Below the pieces are notes generated by a model. The model had not been told where the DNA came from. It made no database searches and saw nothing but the letters and a program-made list of their open reading frames with translations. This document shows positions 23,422-31,435 of a DNA stretch of 34,942 nt, one piece after another. The position numbers and the translations under genes were made by a program. Source of the DNA: JBPOIS01 sp052034295 (GTDB lineage: Bacteria; Pseudomonadota; Gammaproteobacteria; Pseudomonadales; Moraxellaceae); NCBI GenBank assembly GCA_052034295.1, contig JBPOIS010000080.1, positions 1 through 34,942 on the forward strand, in the 5' to 3' direction. The stretch's first letter is position 1. Every line of letters starts with the position of its first letter.

Positions 23422-23434
23422 AATCAAATAGTTT
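23422..23434. promoter_or_regulatory. IHF-like site upstream of the narK promoter
   Basis: AATCAA-ATAG-TTT matches the IHF consensus WATCAA-N4-TTR except for the last base. It sits in a strongly AT-rich tract (23405-23450) directly upstream of the sigma-54 promoter, the usual place for a DNA bend that brings an activator to RpoN polymerase. Confidence 0.35.
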
Positions 23435-23522
23435 TTTATATTTTTTCCACCACAGGAATGCCCGCCTGCACTGCCAGGGTGGCCCACTGCACCACCCCAG
23501 CCTTGCCCGCCCCTGAGTCGCG

Positions 23523-24254
23523 CTAGTCCCGGCGCCCGCCCCGGCGGAACCGCGACACCACTTCGGCAGCATCGGAAATCTTGTCCAGTGACTGGCGCAT
23601 TTCGGCAATGTCCTGCAGGTTGCTGGTCAGCGCCACCAGGCGCTCCAGCGTGGGCCGCATCGCGGCGATGTCCTGAAAATGCTCATCCATGCGTGACAGC
23701 AATTGCATCGGCTCCTTCAGGTCGGCAATGTGCTCGATGCGGTCGGCCACCTGCGACAGCCGCAGCAGCGAGTGGCGCATGTTGGCAATCAGCACCAGCT
23801 GGTCGGACATTTCCGAGAGCTTGTGCAGCGAGCTGTACATCTGCGCGATGGTTTTCAGGTCCGAGCTCATGTCCGACACCGTGCGCACCATGTCCACCAC
23901 ATACGGCGTCATGGTGCTGATGCCTTCGATGGGCCGCTGCAGGTCATTGATGCGGCCAATGTCCTGACTCAGCTGCACCAGCACCAGAATCAGCTCCATC
24001 AACAGGCGGATCACCCCCAGCCCGGCCAGCAGCAGCAGCGGCATGGCCAGCAGATTCAGCAGGCCCCACACCCATGACACCTTGAAGGCCAGCGCCACCG
24101 CATAACCGGTCAGCAGCAACAGCGACCCCTGTAGCAGCAGGTACAGCACCCGCAGCAAATCCGGCTGCAGCAGACGGCGGCCAAACTCGGCATTCACCAC
24201 CACTTGGGTGTATTCACGCAGTCGGCTGAAGCGCGCTGCAAACGATGGGGTCAT
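23523..24254 (-). CDS. Membrane protein with a tandem 20-residue repeat, function unknown
   Basis: The 243-residue protein has two membrane helices (about 36-57 and 62-95) and a long cytoplasmic tail. The tail holds one 20-residue unit at 99-118, a 14-residue heptad-like insert (119-132), then five back-to-back units (133-152, 153-172, 173-192, 193-212, 213-232) of the pattern L-x-x-I-A-x-M-R-x-x-L-x-x-L-S-x-M. Hydrophobic residues fall at 1, 4, 7, 11, 14 and 17, a 3-3-4 spacing unlike a plain heptad coiled coil. It ends in an arginine-rich RFRRGGRRD. ATG 24254 is chosen since the upstream GTG has no ribosome binding site, though the ATG's own site is poor. It lies 94 bases after the VWA gene. 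I do not recognise the family. Confidence 0.75.
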   Translation of the reverse strand: MTPSFAARFSRLREYTQVVVNAEFGRRLLQPDLLRVLYLLLQGSLLLLTGYAVALAFKVSWVWGLLNLLAMPLLLLAGLGVIRLLMELILVLVQLSQDIGRINDLQRPIEGISTMTPYVVDMVRTVSDMSSDLKTIAQMYSSLHKLSEMSDQLVLIANMRHSLLRLSQVADRIEHIADLKEPMQLLSRMDEHFQDIAAMRPTLERLVALTSNLQDIAEMRQSLDKISDAAEVVSRFRRGGRRD

Positions 24255-24348
24255 GCTGGGATCAACACAATGGCCTGACAACTGCAGCAGTCTAGGCACA
24301 AAGCCGCGGCGGCTGCCTGCGGGTGGTCGGACAGGACGGTGTGGTTTT

Positions 24349-25536
24349 TTAGCGTGCCAGGTAACGGGTCATGTCTTCAATGCCCTTCAGGGTCATCGGA
24401 AACATGTGCTGTTCAAACAACTGCTTCACCACCCCGATGGTCTGGGTGTAGTGCCAGTATTTTTCATCTTCGGGATTCAGCCATGCTGTCTTGGTGAAAT
24501 GCTGGCGCATCCGCTGCAGCCACACCACCCCGGCCTCATCGTTCATGTACTCGACCGACCCGCCGGGACTGGTCAGCTCATACGGGGCCATGCTGGCATC
24601 GCCCACGAAGATCACCCGGTAATCACGCCCATAGGTGTGCAGCAGGTCCCAGGTGGACAGGCGGCTGCTGGCGCGGCGCAGGTTGTCTTTCCAGACGTGG
24701 TCGTACAGGCAGTTGTGGAAATAAAAAAACTCCAGCTGCCGGAACTCATTGCGGGCCGCACTGAACAGTTTTTCACAGGTGTGGATGTGCGCATCCATCG
24801 AGCCACCAATGTCAAACAGCATCAACACCTTGACCCGGTTGCGCCGCTCGGGACGCATCTGGATGTCGAGCAGGCCCTGCCGCGCCGTGGCGCTGATGGT
24901 GTGGTCGATGTCCAGCTCATCCGGGGTGCCCTGACGGGCAAAGCGGCGCAGCCGGCGCAGCGCCAGCTGCATCTGCCGGGTGTCCAGAATCTGGCTGTCA
25001 TCCAGATCCCGGTACTGGCGCTGCTCCCAGACCTTGGCCGCCGAGCGCTTGCGCCCCGGTCCGCCAATCCGCACCCCCTCCGGGTGGTCGCCATAGGCCC
25101 CGAACGGCGAGGTGCCGCCGGTGCCAATCATGCGGTTGCCGCCCTGGTGTTTTTTCTGCTGTTCGCGCAGGCGCTCTTCGAGCATGCGCATCAACTCTTC
25201 CAGCGAACCAGCCTTTTCCAGTTCGGCGCGCTGTTCGGGGCTGAGGTTTTTTTCCAGCAGTTCGAGGTCCAGCCAGTCCCTGGGCAACTGGCGCAACTGC
25301 GCCATCAGGGCATCGCTGTCCAGACTGTCCAGCCCGTCGAAGTAGGCCTTCATGGCGCGGTCGAACTTGTCGAAGTACCGCTCATCCTTGACCATGCACA
25401 ACCGGATCAGCTGGTACAGCTCATCACGGTCGGCAAACACCAGGCCAGCGGCCAGTGCAGCGTTCAGGTCGAGCAGCTCGGTGGTGCTGACCGGCACGCC
25501 ATACTGGCGCAGCAGGTAGAACAGCTGGACAAACAC
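24349..25536 (-). CDS. VWA domain protein, CoxE type
   Basis: The 395-residue protein has a charged helical N-terminal half (1-230) and a C-terminal von Willebrand A domain. The metal site reads DIGGSMD (Asp242, Gly244, Ser246): the first serine of the usual D-x-S-x-S is glycine, which as far as I recall is common in this subfamily. GDAS (312-315) is probably a further part of the metal site. CoxE-like VWA proteins work with MoxR ATPases, and one is encoded two genes upstream. The start is a GTG at 25536 with GGAG 9 bases upstream, 5 bases after the stop of the preceding gene, so translation is probably coupled. The target of the pair is unknown. Confidence 0.88.
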   Translation of the reverse strand: MFVQLFYLLRQYGVPVSTTELLDLNAALAAGLVFADRDELYQLIRLCMVKDERYFDKFDRAMKAYFDGLDSLDSDALMAQLRQLPRDWLDLELLEKNLSPEQRAELEKAGSLEELMRMLEERLREQQKKHQGGNRMIGTGGTSPFGAYGDHPEGVRIGGPGRKRSAAKVWEQRQYRDLDDSQILDTRQMQLALRRLRRFARQGTPDELDIDHTISATARQGLLDIQMRPERRNRVKVLMLFDIGGSMDAHIHTCEKLFSAARNEFRQLEFFYFHNCLYDHVWKDNLRRASSRLSTWDLLHTYGRDYRVIFVGDASMAPYELTSPGGSVEYMNDEAGVVWLQRMRQHFTKTAWLNPEDEKYWHYTQTIGVVKQLFEQHMFPMTLKGIEDMTRYLAR

Positions 25537-25541
25537 GCCAG

Positions 25542-25964
25542 TCAGCTCCGCAGCGGCAGCCGGCTCAACAGGGCCTGGCCACGCTCGACCTGATGGGCCA
25601 GCACATTCACCGACGGGGGCAGCAAGCGGTTCATGGCCTGATGCAGGGCTTCGGCATCAATCTGGCCGGTGCCACGCCCGGACAGGTTTTCCAGCCAGGT
25701 GGTGCCCAGCACGCCCACCAGCAGCTGGTTCGGCAGGATCATCCAGGTCGGGTGGGTGGAGGTCAGCGGGTTGCCCTTGGGCTGGTCAGCGCTGCTGCCA
25801 TTCCAGCGCAGGCCCACCGACGGCTGGCCATCCCACTCGCCCAGCGCCAGGGAAAACCCACCCGCGCCACCATCGCGGATCACGGCGGTCAGCTGCCAGC
25901 GGGCGCTGGGGGCAGTCACTTCGGCAGGACGGGTGTAGTCTGCAGTCTGCAGGTTGTTGTTCAT
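25542..25964 (-). CDS. Unknown 140-residue protein between MoxR and VWA genes
   Basis: I do not recognise this protein. It has no signal peptide and no membrane segment; the N-terminal 25 residues look disordered and the middle has strand-like stretches (RWQLTAVIRD, GGFSLALGEWDG, PSVGLRWNGS) ending in a helical part. ATG 25964 has AGGAG 6 bases upstream. It is tightly packed between the MoxR ATPase (26 bases upstream) and the VWA protein (5 bases downstream), so it is probably a third subunit or adaptor of that system. Confidence 0.75.
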   Translation of the reverse strand: MNNNLQTADYTRPAEVTAPSARWQLTAVIRDGGAGGFSLALGEWDGQPSVGLRWNGSSADQPKGNPLTSTHPTWMILPNQLLVGVLGTTWLENLSGRGTGQIDAEALHQAMNRLLPPSVNVLAHQVERGQALLSRLPLRS

Positions 25965-25990
25965 GTTGTTCTCCTCAACCAAAACAAGGC

Positions 25991-26833
25991 TCAGCGCCGG
26001 GTCATGAAGGCCAGCCGCTCCAGCAGCTGCACATCCTGTTCATTCTTGATCAAGGCGCCATACAGGGGCGGCAGGGCCGTACGCGCATCCCGGTTGCGCA
26101 GGGTTTCTTCGGGCAGCTCATCGGCCATCAGCAGGGTCAGCCAGTCAATCAGCTCGCTGGTGGACGGGCGTTTTTTCAGGCCCTGCACCTGGCGCAACCG
26201 GAAAAAGATCTGCAGCGCCTCACTGACCAGCGTTTCGCGGATCTGCGGAAAATGCACCGCGATGATCTGCCGCATGGTCGCTTCATCGGGGAATTCGATG
26301 TAATGGAAAAAACAGCGCCGCAAAAAGGCATCCGGCAGCTCTTTTTCATTGTTGGAGGTGATGATCACCACCGGACGCTGCTCGGCGCGGATGGTCTGGC
26401 CGGTTTCGTAGACGAAGAACGACATCCGGTCCAGCTCGTGCAGCAGGTCATTGGGAAATTCGATGTCGGCCTTGTCCACCTCATCGATCAGCAGCACGGC
26501 ACGCTGGGGACTGGTGAAGGCCTCCCAGAGCTTGCCGGGCTTGATGTAGTGGCCGATGTCATAGACCCGGTCATCGCCGAGCTGGCTGTCGCGCAGCCGC
26601 GACACTGCATCATATTCGTACAGACCCTGCTGGGCCTTGGTGGTGGACTTGATGTGCCAGGTGATCAGGGGCATGCCCAGACTCTCAGCCACCTGCTCGG
26701 CCAGCAGGGTCTTGCCGGTGCCCGGCTCGCCCTTGACCAGCAGGGGTTTCTGCAGGCTGGCGGCTGCATTCACGGCCAGCTTCAACCCTTCTGTGGCCAC
26801 ATAACGCTGTGTACTGTCAAACTGTAATGCCAT
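25991..26833 (-). CDS. MoxR-family AAA+ ATPase (second copy, CoxD-like)
   Basis: The 280-residue AAA+ ATPase has Walker A GEPGTGKT (35-42), Walker B LLIDEVD (Asp117-Glu118), sensor-1 VVIITSNNEKELPDAFLRRC with the arginine finger pair, and the stretch STTKAQQGLYEYDAVSRLRD typical of the CoxD-like branch. It differs clearly from the other MoxR in this window. It likely remodels or activates the CoxE-like VWA protein encoded two genes on. The ribosome binding site is weak (GGTGG). It is 41 bases after the small membrane protein gene, so it may be the start of its own unit or part of a longer rnd-to-VWA transcript. Confidence 0.93.
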   Translation of the reverse strand: MALQFDSTQRYVATEGLKLAVNAAASLQKPLLVKGEPGTGKTLLAEQVAESLGMPLITWHIKSTTKAQQGLYEYDAVSRLRDSQLGDDRVYDIGHYIKPGKLWEAFTSPQRAVLLIDEVDKADIEFPNDLLHELDRMSFFVYETGQTIRAEQRPVVIITSNNEKELPDAFLRRCFFHYIEFPDEATMRQIIAVHFPQIRETLVSEALQIFFRLRQVQGLKKRPSTSELIDWLTLLMADELPEETLRNRDARTALPPLYGALIKNEQDVQLLERLAFMTRR

Positions 26834-26874
26834 AACCCACCGCTTTTTTCATCCAATCCATGCGCCGCAGCGCC

Positions 26875-27270
26875 TTATTGTGCGCGTGCCGCCGCCTGCA
26901 TGCGCTCCATCAGGAAGCCCACCAGAAAGCCAATCCCCACCACTGCCAGCATGGGCAGCAGGTGGGCGATCGCCTGGCCTGGCTGCTTGGCAGCGATCGC
27001 CAGCGCCAGCCCCACCACTGCCGGGGCCAGCTGTGCGTTGGGCCCGGCGGTCAGGGTCGGGGTCAGCAGGATGGCCATCAGCACCACCCAGCTCATGCCG
27101 CCCACCGGACTGGGCAGCGCACGGGCCACCCGGGTCCACAGCAACAGCGCCAGCGCACTGCCGCCCAGGTACACGGTCACCGCCAGCGGATACTCCGGCA
27201 CCGCCGCAAACAGCTGGGTCCAGCGGTTCCAGGCCGGCTCGATGGCATCCAGGAACTGGTCCAGGCTCAT
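26875..27270 (-). CDS. Small membrane protein, three or four helices, unknown
   Basis: The 131-residue protein is mostly hydrophobic, with segments near residues 26-46, 58-75, 80-95 and 102-122. I do not recognise a family. Its ATG overlaps the ycgL stop codon by ATGA, so translation is coupled to ycgL and the two products may be made in fixed ratio. The last residues (ERMQAAARAQ) are charged and probably cytoplasmic. Confidence 0.75.
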   Translation of the reverse strand: MSLDQFLDAIEPAWNRWTQLFAAVPEYPLAVTVYLGGSALALLLWTRVARALPSPVGGMSWVVLMAILLTPTLTAGPNAQLAPAVVGLALAIAAKQPGQAIAHLLPMLAVVGIGFLVGFLMERMQAAARAQ

Positions 27271-27557
27271 GCGCCACGCAGCCCTTCCGGGGCCACAGCC
27301 TCGGGATTGATCAGCCCATCAGGCGGCACCTGCACAAAGAACCCCTGCGTCTGCAGGGCTTCGCGCACCTGTTCGATCGACACCCGCGCCAGCCGGTCAC
27401 GCTGCGCCAGATCCAGGGTCATCACCGGCGTCAGCCGGCCCAGTGCCTGCAGCAGCGACTCGGACAAAACCGCCAGATCAGCTTCACCGGAAGCCTGATT
27501 GCGGACATAAACATACATTTCAGTGCGCCGGCTGGCGCGCAGAACGGTACAGTGCAT
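27267..27557 (-). CDS. ycgL: YcgL domain protein
   Basis: The 96-residue protein matches the YcgL family: MHCTVLRASRRTEMYVYV at the start, then LTPVMTLDL and the ending GFFVQVPP. The family is a small alpha/beta fold of unknown function found mainly in gammaproteobacteria. The open frame extends 42 codons further, but family alignment places the start at ATG 27557; its ribosome binding site is poor. It follows rnd on the same strand after 122 bases, a pairing I recall from other gammaproteobacteria, and overlaps the next gene by 4 bases. Confidence 0.88.
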   Translation of the reverse strand: MHCTVLRASRRTEMYVYVRNQASGEADLAVLSESLLQALGRLTPVMTLDLAQRDRLARVSIEQVREALQTQGFFVQVPPDGLINPEAVAPEGLRGA

Positions 27558-27679
27558 GTCACCATCCAAAGGTTGCGGGTGCTGGGGTCCACAGCATAGC
27601 GGAATTGTTCCGGCGGGCCCTAGGGCCTTGTCTGACTGTCCGGTCTTTTCCGGGTTTTTTGCAACATCACCCCACCGGC

Positions 27680-28888
27680 TCACACGGGCAGCCCGGCCGT
27701 GTCGTTCCCGGCCACCATCCAGTCGGCTTCCTGCCCGAGCAGCTCCAGCAGCGGCAGGGTCAGCGCCTCATAGCGCCAGCCCAGCAGGGCCAGCGGCAGG
27801 GTATCTTCTTCCAGTCCGGTGGCCACATGGGTCAGCAGTGCATTCAGCCACTTGCGCCGCATCAGCACCGGCTCTGGCACCTGCAGGTGATGGGCAGCCT
27901 CATGGATGGTGCGGTCGATTTCACGGCCCAGCTCGGCGGAGCGCAGGCGCGGCGGACGGGCCAGCCGCTCGGGCCAGTGCTCGGTGTCCGGCAGGTGGTG
28001 CAGCAGGTCCAGCAGGGTGCGGCCATGCTCACGCAACACCAGCGGGTGCAGGTCACGGATCTTCTGCAGGGCAAACAGGTTGCGCGGTTGCTGCTCAATC
28101 AGCGCCGCCAGCGTACTGCTTTTGAGGATAAAATTACGCGGCTGGTTGCGGGATTGGGCCAGTTGTTCGCGCCACATGCACAACTGTTGCAGTTGGGCGA
28201 GCTGACGCCGGCTGTGGCGCGGGTGGGCATGGTCCAGATAACAGTGGATCAGCGGCACCTCGGTGGCACACTCAATCGCCAGGGTCTGCGAATCTTCCTG
28301 CACCATGGCCAGCAGCTGGCGCTGGTCCAGTTGCTCGATGATGCGCTGGGCCAGCACCGGCAGATAAATCACGTCATTGGCGGCATACTGCAGCTGCTCG
28401 GGACGCAGGGGCCGCGCCAGCCAGTCAGAACGGGTTTCACCCTTGTCGAGGCTCAGCCCCAGAAACTGCTGCACCGCAGGCTGATAGCCCAGCTGCAGGC
28501 CATGCCCCAAAAAGGACAGGCCGATCTGGGTGTCCCGTACATTCATCAGCGGGCGCTCGCCGGACTGGTGATAAATCAGGTCCAGATCCTCGCTGCAGGC
28601 GTGCACCACCACCTGCGGCAAGGCAAACAGCACCGGCCAGAACGACTGCAAGGGCAGCTTGCCATCAATCACATAGGCGCAGCCGTCAATGTTGACCTGC
28701 AACAGGCCCAGGGCGGGATAAAAGCTGTTGACCTTGACGAACTCAGTGTCCAGGGCACATGACTCTGCTGCACGCAGCTGCGCCATCACCCCATCCAGCT
28801 GTTCCGGCTGGTCGATGTAGACAAAGCCGCTGTGCACCGGGGTGCGGTCACGGCCGTGATGTTGTTCTGGTCCAGCGGGCTCATCCAT
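27680..28888 (-). CDS. rnd: Ribonuclease D
   Basis: The 402-residue 3'-5' exoribonuclease trims tRNA and other small RNA ends. The DEDDy residues are present: Asp47 and Glu49 (ALDTEF), Asp101 (CSEDLD), and Tyr168 and Asp172 (YAANDV). A helical HRDC-like C-terminal half follows. ATG 28888 has AGGAGG 5 bases upstream, which outweighs the longer frame beginning 18 codons earlier. Length fits E. coli RNase D (about 375) with a somewhat longer tail. Confidence 0.95.
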   Translation of the reverse strand: MDEPAGPEQHHGRDRTPVHSGFVYIDQPEQLDGVMAQLRAAESCALDTEFVKVNSFYPALGLLQVNIDGCAYVIDGKLPLQSFWPVLFALPQVVVHACSEDLDLIYHQSGERPLMNVRDTQIGLSFLGHGLQLGYQPAVQQFLGLSLDKGETRSDWLARPLRPEQLQYAANDVIYLPVLAQRIIEQLDQRQLLAMVQEDSQTLAIECATEVPLIHCYLDHAHPRHSRRQLAQLQQLCMWREQLAQSRNQPRNFILKSSTLAALIEQQPRNLFALQKIRDLHPLVLREHGRTLLDLLHHLPDTEHWPERLARPPRLRSAELGREIDRTIHEAAHHLQVPEPVLMRRKWLNALLTHVATGLEEDTLPLALLGWRYEALTLPLLELLGQEADWMVAGNDTAGLPV

Positions 28889-29006
28889 GATGCCCTCCTG
28901 CTGATGTCCGCAACGCCCGCCCTGCTCCGACAGCCGGAGCAAAACCGCGTGAAGGTCTGGTCACATCCATTCCACAGTCAATTCAAACATGCGCTGTAGA
29001 TTACCG

Positions 29007-29050
29007 CACGGCTTCGCGACGGAGCATGCCGCTCGTCTAACAAAGCCGTG
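29007..29050. repeat. Nested inverted repeat just past recR
   Basis: CACGGCTT (29007-29014) pairs with AAGCCGTG (29043-29050), and within it GAGC (29022-29025) pairs with GCTC (29031-29034). It begins immediately after the recR stop codon. There is no T run on either strand, so it is not a classical terminator; it may protect the recR mRNA end or help factor-dependent termination. Confidence 0.35.
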
Positions 29051-29662
29051 TCAGCGGTCGGTCTCCCGGTTCCAGGTCAGCCGGTGCTGTAGCGCCTGAC
29101 GCAGGGTGTGGCTGTCCACATACTCCAGCTCCCCGCCCAGCGGCACCCCCTGGGCGATGCGGCTGACCCGTACCGGCAGGTGGCGCACCGCCTCCTGCAG
29201 GTAATGCGCGGTGGCCTGACCTTCCACGGTGGCATTGGTGGCCAGAATCAGCTCCTCAATGTCCTGTTGGCGGATGCGCTCCACCAGGGCCGGAATGCCG
29301 AGCTGTTCGGGCCCCAGGCCATCCAGCGGCGACAGCCGTCCACCCAGCACATGATAGCGGCCCCGGTACACCCCGCTGTTTTCCAGCGCGGCCACATCGG
29401 CCGCGGATTCCACCACACACAGCACCTGCGGATCACGCTCTCCGGAAGCACACAGCTCACACAGCTCGGCCTCAGCATAGCTGCGGCACTCCCGGCACTG
29501 GCGGATGCCGACCATGGCCTGTTCCAGCGCCTGCGCCAGCGCCAGCCCACCTTCGCGGTTGCGCGACAGCAGGTGCAGGGCCATGCGCTGGGCGCTCTTG
29601 GGGCCGACGCCCGGCAGGACCCGCAGCTGCTGAACCAGCTGCTCAAAGCGTGGACTGAACAA
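29051..29662 (-). CDS. recR: Recombination mediator RecR
   Basis: The 203-residue protein shows the N-terminal helix-hairpin-helix LPGVGPKSAQRMALHLL, the zinc finger (Cys56, 59, 68, 71) and a Toprim domain (VLCVVESAADVAALE), as in RecR of the RecFOR gap-repair pathway. The start must be the TTG at 29660-29662: the codon directly before it is the in-frame TGA that also ends ybaB, and no earlier start exists. The product then begins MFSPRFEQLV, which aligns with the family. Translation is likely coupled to ybaB. Confidence 0.95.
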   Translation of the reverse strand: MFSPRFEQLVQQLRVLPGVGPKSAQRMALHLLSRNREGGLALAQALEQAMVGIRQCRECRSYAEAELCELCASGERDPQVLCVVESAADVAALENSGVYRGRYHVLGGRLSPLDGLGPEQLGIPALVERIRQQDIEELILATNATVEGQATAHYLQEAVRHLPVRVSRIAQGVPLGGELEYVDSHTLRQALQHRLTWNRETDR

Positions 29663-29992
29663 TCAGAACAGTCCAGCCAGACCCGGCGGCAGGCCAATGC
29701 CGCTGGTGGCAGAACCGAGTTTTTCATCGGACAGGCTTTCGGCCTGACGCACGGCATCATTGATGGCCGCAGCAATCAGGTCTTCGATCAGGTCGGCGTC
29801 ATCCTTGAGCAGCTCAGGGTCAATGCTGATGCGCTTGACCACGAACCGTCCGGTCATGGTGACCTTCACCAGCCCCCCGCCGGCTTCGGCGTGGACTTCG
29901 GTACGGCCCAGTTCTTCCTTGATTTTCTTGACATTGCCTTCCATGTCTTTTTGCATGCGCTGGGCTTGCTGCATCAGCATCTGGATGTTCAT
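29663..29992 (-). CDS. ybaB: Nucleoid-associated protein YbaB/EbfC
   Basis: The 109-residue protein matches YbaB/EbfC: MQQAQRMQKDMEGNVKKIKEEL followed by GGGLVKVTMTG and the ending GLPPG. It is a small DNA-binding dimer. GGAG stands 6 bases before the ATG. It abuts recR with no gap, the classic ybaB-recR pair; dnaX, often upstream in other species, is not next to it here, and metZ lies 34 bases upstream instead. Confidence 0.95.
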   Translation of the reverse strand: MNIQMLMQQAQRMQKDMEGNVKKIKEELGRTEVHAEAGGGLVKVTMTGRFVVKRISIDPELLKDDADLIEDLIAAAINDAVRQAESLSDEKLGSATSGIGLPPGLAGLF

Positions 29993-30026
29993 GGTTCACT
30001 CCGCAAAAGTTGTCTTCATCATGGGG

Positions 30027-31238
30027 TCAAAAGGACACGGCATCAAGGCCACGGGCCAGATCCGCCTGAATGTCGTGCAGGTCTTCCAGGCCCACCGACA
30101 CCCGCAGCAGGCCCTCCACAATCCCCACCTGCTGCTTGGCCTCGGCGGACAGGCGGCCATGGGTGGTGGTGGCCGGGTGGGTGATGGTGGATTTGGCGTC
30201 GCCCAGATTGCCGGTGATCGACAGCAGCCGGGTGGCATCCACCACCTGCCACGCCCCCGCACGGCCATTCTTCACCACAAAGGACACGATGCCGCCAAAA
30301 GCCGACTGCTGGCCCGCCGCCACCGCATGGCCGGGGTGGCTGGGCAGGCCGCTGTAGAACACCTGCGCCACCGCCGGATGCTGCTGCAGCCACTGCGCCA
30401 GCGCCAGCGCACTGCGTGAATGGGCTTCCATGCGCAGCTTCAGGGTTTCCAGCCCTTTCAGGCACACCCAGGCATTGAATGGACTCATCGACGGTCCGCA
30501 GGTGCGCACCACGCCATAGACTTCCTCCAGCAGGGCCTGTGCCCCCACCACGGCACCGCCGAGCACCCGGCCCTGCCCATCCAGGTATTTGGTGGCCGAA
30601 TGCACCACCAGATCGGCCCCCAGCGCCAGCGGACGCTGCAGGATGGGCGTGCAGAAGCAATTGTCCACCACCAGCAGCGCGCCGGCCTGCCGCGACAGTG
30701 CCGACAGGGCGCGCAGGTCCACCACCTCGGCCAGCGGGTTGCTGGGGGTTTCACAGAACAGCAGCCGGGTCTGTCCGGGACGCAGCGCCGCCTGCCAGGC
30801 GCTCAGGTCGGACAGCGGCACAAAGGTGGTTTCCACCCCGAACTTGCTGAAGTATTTTTCAAAAAAACTCACCGTGGTGCCAAACACCGAGCGCGAGCAC
30901 ACCACGTGGTCTCCGGCTTTCAGGAAGGCCAGTGCCACGGCCAGGATTGCTGCCATGCCCGAAGCGGTCGCCACGGCCCGCTCGCCGCCTTCCAGCGCGG
31001 CCAGCCGCTGCTCAAACATGCGCACGGTCGGGTTGGTGAAGCGTGAATAGATGTTGCCGTCCGGACGCTCACCGGCAAAGGCTGCAGCCGCTTCTGCCGC
31101 ACTGCCATAGACAAAGGACGAGGTCAGGTACAGCGCTTCGCTGTGCTCCTGCTCCAGGGAACGGCGCTGGCCAGCGCGCACCCCCAGCGTGGCCGCAGCC
31201 CAGCCATAAGCCTCGGGGTCAAAATCAAGATCAGTCAT
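30027..31238 (-). CDS. metZ: O-succinylhomoserine sulfhydrylase
   Basis: The 403-residue protein belongs to the Cys/Met metabolism PLP family; the cofactor lysine is Lys217 in SATKYLDGQGRVLGG, with Asp192 in VVDNCFCTP. Start and length match MetZ of Pseudomonas, which makes homocysteine from O-succinylhomoserine and sulfide. Family alignment (ATLGVRAGQ) puts the start at ATG 31238; the frame stays open for 70 codons more but this stretch is the divergent promoter region. Close relatives include MetB and MetY, so substrate choice is inferred from overall similarity. The ribosome binding site is weak. Confidence 0.9.
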   Translation of the reverse strand: MTDLDFDPEAYGWAAATLGVRAGQRRSLEQEHSEALYLTSSFVYGSAAEAAAAFAGERPDGNIYSRFTNPTVRMFEQRLAALEGGERAVATASGMAAILAVALAFLKAGDHVVCSRSVFGTTVSFFEKYFSKFGVETTFVPLSDLSAWQAALRPGQTRLLFCETPSNPLAEVVDLRALSALSRQAGALLVVDNCFCTPILQRPLALGADLVVHSATKYLDGQGRVLGGAVVGAQALLEEVYGVVRTCGPSMSPFNAWVCLKGLETLKLRMEAHSRSALALAQWLQQHPAVAQVFYSGLPSHPGHAVAAGQQSAFGGIVSFVVKNGRAGAWQVVDATRLLSITGNLGDAKSTITHPATTTHGRLSAEAKQQVGIVEGLLRVSVGLEDLHDIQADLARGLDAVSF

Positions 31239-31312
31239 GCGGCAGTGTCCGTGCAGGGGCCAGGTGCCCAAAACGCCAAATTGTGCGGCCCGCTCCGCCC
31301 CAGCGTCAAGCG

Positions 31313-31348
31313 ATCCCCGCCGGGGATTGGCCGGTGGATCCGCCACCG
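31313..31348. repeat. Two adjacent inverted repeats between metZ and ybeD
   Basis: ATCCCC-GCC-GGGGAT (31313-31327) and CGGTGG-ATCCG-CCACCG (31332-31348) are two perfect 6-bp-stem hairpins separated by four bases, in the 197-base divergent region. They would lie in the metZ leader if its promoter is near ybeD. No T run follows. No known methionine riboswitch fold was recognised. Confidence 0.3.
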
Positions 31349-31435
31349 CGCTCCCGCAGGGCAGCCGCATGCTCACTTGAAAAAATGGGTTTTTTCCCCA
31401 TGATGGACTGCATGTACCCTGCGCCAGGATTGACC

